Below, piece by piece: positions 58,601-64,000 of a stretch of 64,000 nt of DNA. The position numbers and the translations under genes are program-made. A model generated the notes under the pieces. The model was not told where the DNA came from and ran no database searches. It saw only the letters and a list, made by a program, of their open reading frames with translations. Within the stretch, counting starts at the first letter, position 1. Each line of letters opens with the position of its first letter. Origin of the DNA: Sesamum alatum (taxonomy: Eukaryota > Streptophyta > Magnoliopsida > Lamiales > Pedaliaceae); assembly GCA_034509735.1 (NCBI GenBank), contig JACGWO010000011.1, positions 19,266,979 through 19,330,978 of the forward strand, in the 5' to 3' direction.

Positions 58601-61600
58601 GATAAATGTTGAGATTGAGATATTCGCCCTCTCGGTCCAATAATTTCACCATACCGAATCACATATATAATCTGCTTGCCTTGAAAGAAATTATACGTCC
58701 TGTTCTGAATGTGCACACGGGTACTACGCAACTTCTTCTAGGATAAGACGGTTTCAGTTCTAACGGTATGCACTTTACCGTAGAACACCTCGAAACAACA
58801 CTTAGTAGCCTTTTTGAAATTAAAGCTCAAAATCTTGGATTATGAGGAGCAAACACACTAGGATTTTTAGAGAAACAACCGAGAGAGAAGAGAGCAAAAT
58901 GAGATAGAAGTAGTGAGTAGTGATGTGTTTTGAAGCATGCACGGACAACCTTATATAGGCTGTGAAGGTGCCCAATAATTCTGCAACATTTATCCTCATT
59001 TAAGGCTAAAATAATTAGCCTTAAATATGATTTTAAAACACATTAAAAGGCAATTAATTGTTGGTAAAAAATTTGAAGAAAATTGAAGGACAAGGAATCA
59101 GATTCCTTTAGTATTATCAGGCTGCAAAACCTGAATTTCAAGAGAGGTAAATACATGGATAAATTTGAATTTTTAAATGTTTGACCAAAAATTTGAAAGC
59201 AATTTTTTAGTTTTAAAACCAGATAAAATCGAAATGATTTATGCTGCAAAAAGATAGATACTGAGATTGAGACATTCGCCCTCTCGGTGCAATAATTTTA
59301 CCCAACCGAATCAAAGATAAAATCTGCTTGCCTTGAAGAAATTATACATCCCATTCCAAATGTGCATACGGCTACTACGCAACTTCTTTGAGGATAAGAT
59401 GGCTTCAGTTCTAACAATATGCACTTCACCGTAGAACACCTCGAAACAACTCTTAGTAGCCTTTTAGAAACTAAAGCTCAAAAGCTCGGATTATGAGGAG
59501 CAAACACACGCGGATTTTTAGTGAAAACAACCGAGAGAGAAGAGAGCAAAATGAGAGAGGAATTAGTGAGTAGTGATGTGTTTTGAAGCATGCACGGACA
59601 ACCTTATATAGGTACTCAAAGTGCACAATAATTCTGTAGCATTTATCCTCATTTAAGGCTAAAATAATCATCCTTAAACGTGATTTTAAAAACACATTGA
59701 AAGGCAATAAACTTTTGGTAAAAAAACGACAGGAAATTGAAGGACAAGGAATCAAATTCTCTTGGATTTATCAAGCTGCAAAACCTGAATTTTAAGAGAG
59801 GTAAATACATGTATAAAACTCGATTTAAAAAGTTTGACCAAAATACGGAAAATAATTTTCAGTTTTAAAACCAGATAAAATCTGAAATTAATTTTCCTGC
59901 AAAAAGATAGATACTGATACTGAGACATTCGCGCTCTGGTCTAATAATTTCACCAAACCAAATCATAGATATAATCAGCTTGCCTTCAAAGAATTATACG
60001 TCTCGTTCCAAATGTGCGCACGGGTACTACGCAACTTCTTCCAGGATAAGACGGTTTCAGTTCTAACAGAATGCACTTAACGTAGAACACCTCGAAACAA
60101 CACTTAGTAGCGTTTTTGGAAACTAAAGCTCAAAAGCTCGGATTATAAGGAGCAAACACACTCGGATTTTTAGAGAAACAACCAAGAGAGAAGAGAGCAA
60201 AATGAGAGAGGAATTAGTGAGTAGTGATGTGTTTTGAAGCATGCACGGACAACCTTATATAGGCCCTCAAAGTACCCAATAATTCTACAGCATTTATCCT
60301 CATTTAAGGCTGAAATAATCAGCCTTAAACTGGATTTTAAAACACATTAAAAGGCAATTAATTTTTGGTCAAAAATGGAAGAAAATTGAAGGACAAGGAA
60401 TCAGATTCCTTTGGTTTTATCAGGCTGCAAAACCTGAATATTAAGAGGTAAATACATGGAGAAAACGAAATTTAAAAAGTTTGACCAGAAAATTGAAAGC
60501 AATTTTCAGTTTTAAAACCAGATAAAATCCAAATGATTTATGCTGCAAAAAGATAAATATTGAGATTGAGATATTCGCCCTCTCGGTCCAATAATTTGAC
60601 CATATCGAATCACATATATAATCTGCTTGCCTTGAAAGAAATTATACGTCCTGTTCTGAATGTGCACACGGGTACTACGCAACTTCTTCTAGGATAAGAC
60701 GGTTTCAGTTCTAACGGTATGCACTTTACCGTAGAACACCTCGAAACAACACTTAGTAGCCTTTTTGAAATTAAAGCTCAAAATCTTGGATTATGAGGAG
60801 CAAACACACTAGGATTTTTAGAGAAACAACCGAGAGAGAAGAGAGCAAAAATGAGATAGAAGTAGTGAGTAGTGATGTGTTTTGATGCATGCACGGACAA
60901 CCTTATATAGGCTGTGAAAGTGCCCAATAATTCTGCAACATTTATCCTCATTTAAGGCTGAAATAATTAGCCTTAAACATGATTTTAAAACACATTAAAA
61001 GGCAATTAATTGTTGGTCAAAAATTTGAAGAAAATTGAAGGACAAGGAATCAGATTCCTTTAGTATTATCAGGCGGCAAAACCTGAATTTCAAGAGAGGT
61101 AAATACATGGATAAATTTGAATTTTTAAATGTTTGACCAAAAATTTGAAAGCAATTTTTAGTTTTAAAACCAGATAAAATCGAAATGATTTATGCTGCAA
61201 AAAGATAGATACTGAGATTGAGACATTCGCCCTCTCGGTGCAATAATTTTACCAAACCGAATCAAAGATAAAATCTGCTTGCCTTGAAGAAATTATACAT
61301 CCCATTCCAAAATGTGCATACAGCTACTACGCAACTTCTTTGAGGATAAGATGGCTTCAGTTCTAACGGTATGCACTTCACCGTAGAACACCTCGAAACA
61401 ACTCTTAGTAGCCTTTTAGAAACTAAAGCTCAAAAGCTCGGATTATGAGGAGCAATTACACGCGGATTTTTAGTGAAAACAACCGAGAGAGAAGAGAGCA
61501 AAATGAGAGAGGAATTAGTGAGTAGTGATGTGTTTTGAAGCATGCACGGACAACCTTATATAGGTCCTCAAAGTGAAACAATAATTCTGCAGCATTTATC

Positions 61601-62840
61601 CTCATTTAAGGCTAAAATAATCATCCTTAAATGTGATTTTAAAACACATTGAAAGGCAATAAATTTTTGGTAAAAAACGACAGGAAATTGAAGGACAAGG
61701 AATCAAATTCTCTTGGATTTATCAAGCTGCAAACCTGAATTTTAAGAGAGGTAAATACATGTATAAAACTCTATTTAAAAGTTTGACCAAAAAATTGAAA
61801 ATAATTTTCAGTTTTAAAACCAGATAAAATCTGAATTAATTTTCCTGCAAAAAGATAGATACTGATACTGAGACATTCGCGCTCTGGTCTAATAATTTCA
61901 CCATCAAATCATAGATATAATCAGCTTGCCTTCAAAGAAATTATACGTCCCGTTCCAAATGTGCGCACGGGTACTACGCAACTTCTTCCAGGATAAGACG
62001 GTTTCAGTTTGTAACAGAAATGCACTTGACGTAGAACACCTCGAAATAAACACTTAGTAGCGTTTGGAAACTAAAGCTCAAAAGCTCGGATTATAAGGAG
62101 CAAACACACTCGGATTTTTAGAGAAAACAACCAAGAGAGAAGAGAGCAAAATGAGAGAGGAATAGTGAGTAGTGATGTGTTTTGAAGCATGCACGGACAA
62201 CCTTATATAGGCCCTCAAAAGTACCCAATAATTCTGCAGCATTTATCCTCATTTAAGGCTGAAATAATCAGCCTTAAACTGGATTTTAAAACACATTAAA
62301 GGCAATTAATTTTTGGTCAAAAAATGGAAGAAAATTGAAGGACAAGTAATCAGATTCCTTTGGTTTTATTCAGGCTGCAAAACCTGAATATTAAGAGGTA
62401 AATACATGGAGAAAAACGAAATTAAAAAGTTTGACCAAAAAATTGAAAGCAATTTTCAGTTTTAAAACAGGTAAAATCCAAATGATTTATGCTGCAAAAA
62501 GATAAATATTGAGATTGAGATATTCGCCCTCTCGGTCCAATAATTTGACCATATCGAATCACATATATAATCTGCTTTGCCTTGAAAGAAATTATACGTC
62601 CTGTTCTGAATGTGCACACGGGTACTACGCAACTTCTACGAGGATAAGGCAGTTTCAATTTTAACCGTATGCACTATGCCGTAGAAAACCTCGAAACAAC
62701 ACTTAGTAGCCTTTTGGAAACTACAGCTCAAAGCTCGAATTATGAGGAGCAAACACCCTTGGATTTTTAGAGAAACAATCGAGAGAGGAGAGAGCCAAAT
62801 GAGAGAGCAATTAGTGAGTAGTGATGCGTTTTAAATCATC
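55690..62840 (-). repeat. Higher-order repeat region (three monomer types, about 1.95 kb period)
   Basis: Three monomer types alternate. Type A (55702, 57650, 58951, 60900) has GTGCCCAATAATTCT, TTGTTGGT and CTTTAGTATTATCAGG. Type B (56354, 59604, 61555) has AATAATCATCCTTAAA, ACGACAGGAAATTGAAGG and CTCTTGGATTTATCAAGCTG. Type C (57002, 58308, 60254, 62204) has AGTACCCAATAATTCT and CTGAATATTAAGAGGTAAAT (ATCAAG in one). The order is A-B-C, A-C, A-B-C, A-B-C, so one B is missing in the second block. Equivalent monomers in different blocks are far more alike than neighbours. Confidence 0.85.
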
Positions 62841-64000
62841 CACGGACATCCTTATATAGGCCCTCAAAGTGCACAATAATTCTGCAACATTTATCCTCAT
62901 TTAAGGCTGAAATAATCAGCCTTAAACCTGATTTTCAAACACATTGAAAGGCATCTAATTTTTGGTCAAAAACGGCACAAAATTGAAGGACAAGGAATCA
63001 GATTCCTTTGGTTTATCAGGCTGCAAAACCTGTATTTTAAGAGAGGTAAATACATGTATAAAACTAAATTTAAAAAGTTTGACCAAAAAATGAAAGCAAT
63101 TTTCAGTTTAAAACCAGATAAAATCCAAATGATTTATGATGCAAAAAGATAAATATTGAGATTGAGATATGCCCCCTCGTCCAATAATTTGACCATATCG
63201 AATCACATATATAATTTGCTTGCCTTGAAAGAAATTATACGTCCTGTTCTGAATGTGCACACGGGTACTACGCAATTTCTACGAGAATAAGACAGTTTTC
63301 AGTTTTAAACGTATGCACTTTGACGTAAGAAAACCTCGAACAACACTCAGTAGCCTTTTGGAAACTACAGCTTGAAAAGCTCGAATTATGAAGAGCAAAC
63401 ACCCTTGGATTTTTTAGAGAAAACAACCGAGAGAGGAGAGAGCCAAATGAGAGAGCAATTAGTGAGTAGTGATGTGTTTTAAATCATCCACGGACATCCT
63501 TATATAGGCCTCAAAGTGCACAATAATTCTGCAGCATTTATCCTCATTTAAGGCTGAAATAATCAGCCTTAAAACCTGATTTTAAAACACATTGAAAGGC
63601 ATCTAATTTTTGGTCAAAAACGGCACAAAATTGAAGGACAAGGAATCAGATTCCTTTGGTTTTATCAGGCTGCAAAAACCTGTATTTTAAGAGAGGTAAA
63701 TACATGTATAGAACTAAATTTAAAAAGTTTGATCAAAAAATTTAAAGCAATTTTTAGTTTTAAAAACAAGATAAAATCCAAATAATTTTTGCTGCAAAAA
63801 GATAGATAATGAGACTGAGACATTCGCCCTCTCGGTCCAATAATTTCACCGACCCGAACAATAGATATAATCTGTTTGCCTTGAAGAAATTATACGTCCC
63901 GTTCCGAATGTGCATACGGGTACTACGAAACTTCTTCTAGGATAAGACGGTTTCATTTCTAACGGTATGAACTTTACCGTAGACCACCTTGAAACAACAC

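Larger units (their letters stand above)
44337..64000 (-). repeat. Tandem array of about 30 monomers of roughly 640-650 bp
   Basis: Monomers follow head to tail to the window end. Using the TATA-like site as phase marker they recur near 44941, 45588, 46239, 46888, 47537, 48189, 48818, 49376, 50024, 50671, 51319, 51834, 52485, 53111, 53760, 54410, 55049, 55702, 56354, 57002, 57650, 58308, 58951, 59604, 60254, 60900, 61555, 62204, 62850 and 63500. Conserved blocks on the plus strand are CATTTATCCTCATTTAAGGC, GACAAGGAATCAGATTCCTT, CATTCGCCCTCTCGGTCCAA, GTGCACACGGGTACTACGCA, GATAAGACGGTTTCAGTTCT and GAGGAGCAAACAC. I assign minus orientation from the promoter-like elements. Frames of 60-90 codons recur but have no consistent ATG and are often broken. 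It may derive from an LTR or another promoter-bearing repeat; I recognise no family. Confidence 0.9.

Noticed and set aside
44618..62658. Recurring minus-strand frames of 60-90 codons in array monomers (for example containing RTETVLSWKKLRS) as a tandem gene family
   Set aside because: Several of these frames begin at TTG rather than ATG, many monomers have frameshifts or stops, and no domain is recognisable. Similarity between copies is explained by tandem-repeat homogenisation.
44337..64000. Ribosomal DNA intergenic spacer repeats with Pol I promoters (TATATAAGG resembles a plant Pol I start)
   Set aside because: No rRNA gene is present, the sequence is AT-rich, and the G-run expected after the Pol I TATA-like motif is absent.
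44337..64000. Array as an integrated pararetrovirus promoter or leader
   Set aside because: No Met-tRNA primer site, movement, coat or reverse transcriptase sequence occurs in any monomer. A TATA box plus pyrimidine-rich leader is not specific.

Overview
The window is AT-rich plant nuclear DNA in which I find no intact host gene. Every coding signal I recognise is a decayed transposable-element protein: hAT transposase, Helitron PIF1-type helicase with an RPA-like partner, Ty1/copia polyproteins, an L1-type LINE reverse transcriptase and a CACTA (En/Spm)-type protein. This mix, with many small terminal-inverted-repeat (TIR) elements and a long satellite-like array, suggests a repeat-rich, gene-poor (perhaps pericentromeric) region of a flowering plant, probably a eudicot. 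I cannot name the species.

Layout. 1-1909 is intergenic with a degenerate three-unit tandem repeat. 1918-5916 is a complete but dead hAT element with a recognisable target-site duplication (TSD). 6430-9190 (minus strand) is a Helitron remnant. 9808-13360 holds small TIR elements, including one nested in another, and a SINE-like repeat. 14338-18092 is an internally deleted copia element on the minus strand. 18540-23400 is packed with long-TIR (foldback) elements, a local tandem duplication and an LTR-like piece. 23850-26717 is a 5'-truncated LINE. 27665-35720 contains three copies of an unidentified repeat of about 750 bp, one split by a second copia element (28694-33449), plus a third copia fragment. 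35959-43999 is a mosaic of foldback, CACTA-type and SINE-like repeats. From about 44337 to the window end lies one tandem array of about 30 monomers of roughly 640-650 bp.

Two things stand out. First, in the array each monomer carries a TATA-box-like sequence at the same place and in the same (minus) orientation, plus conserved hairpins, one with paired compensatory changes. The distal third is organised as a three-monomer higher-order repeat of about 1.95 kb. Second, eight foldback elements with largely unrelated interiors share a terminal pattern (GG, then an A/T-rich AAAT-like core, often followed by TTRCA) and most have TSDs of 9-10 bp, several of them perfect.

No functional cooperation among host genes can be described. 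The interplay seen is of mobile elements: insertions within insertions, an element inside a transposon intron, and insertion into one copy of a tandem duplication, which together give a relative chronology. All coordinates were read by eye, so edges without a stated TSD are approximate.
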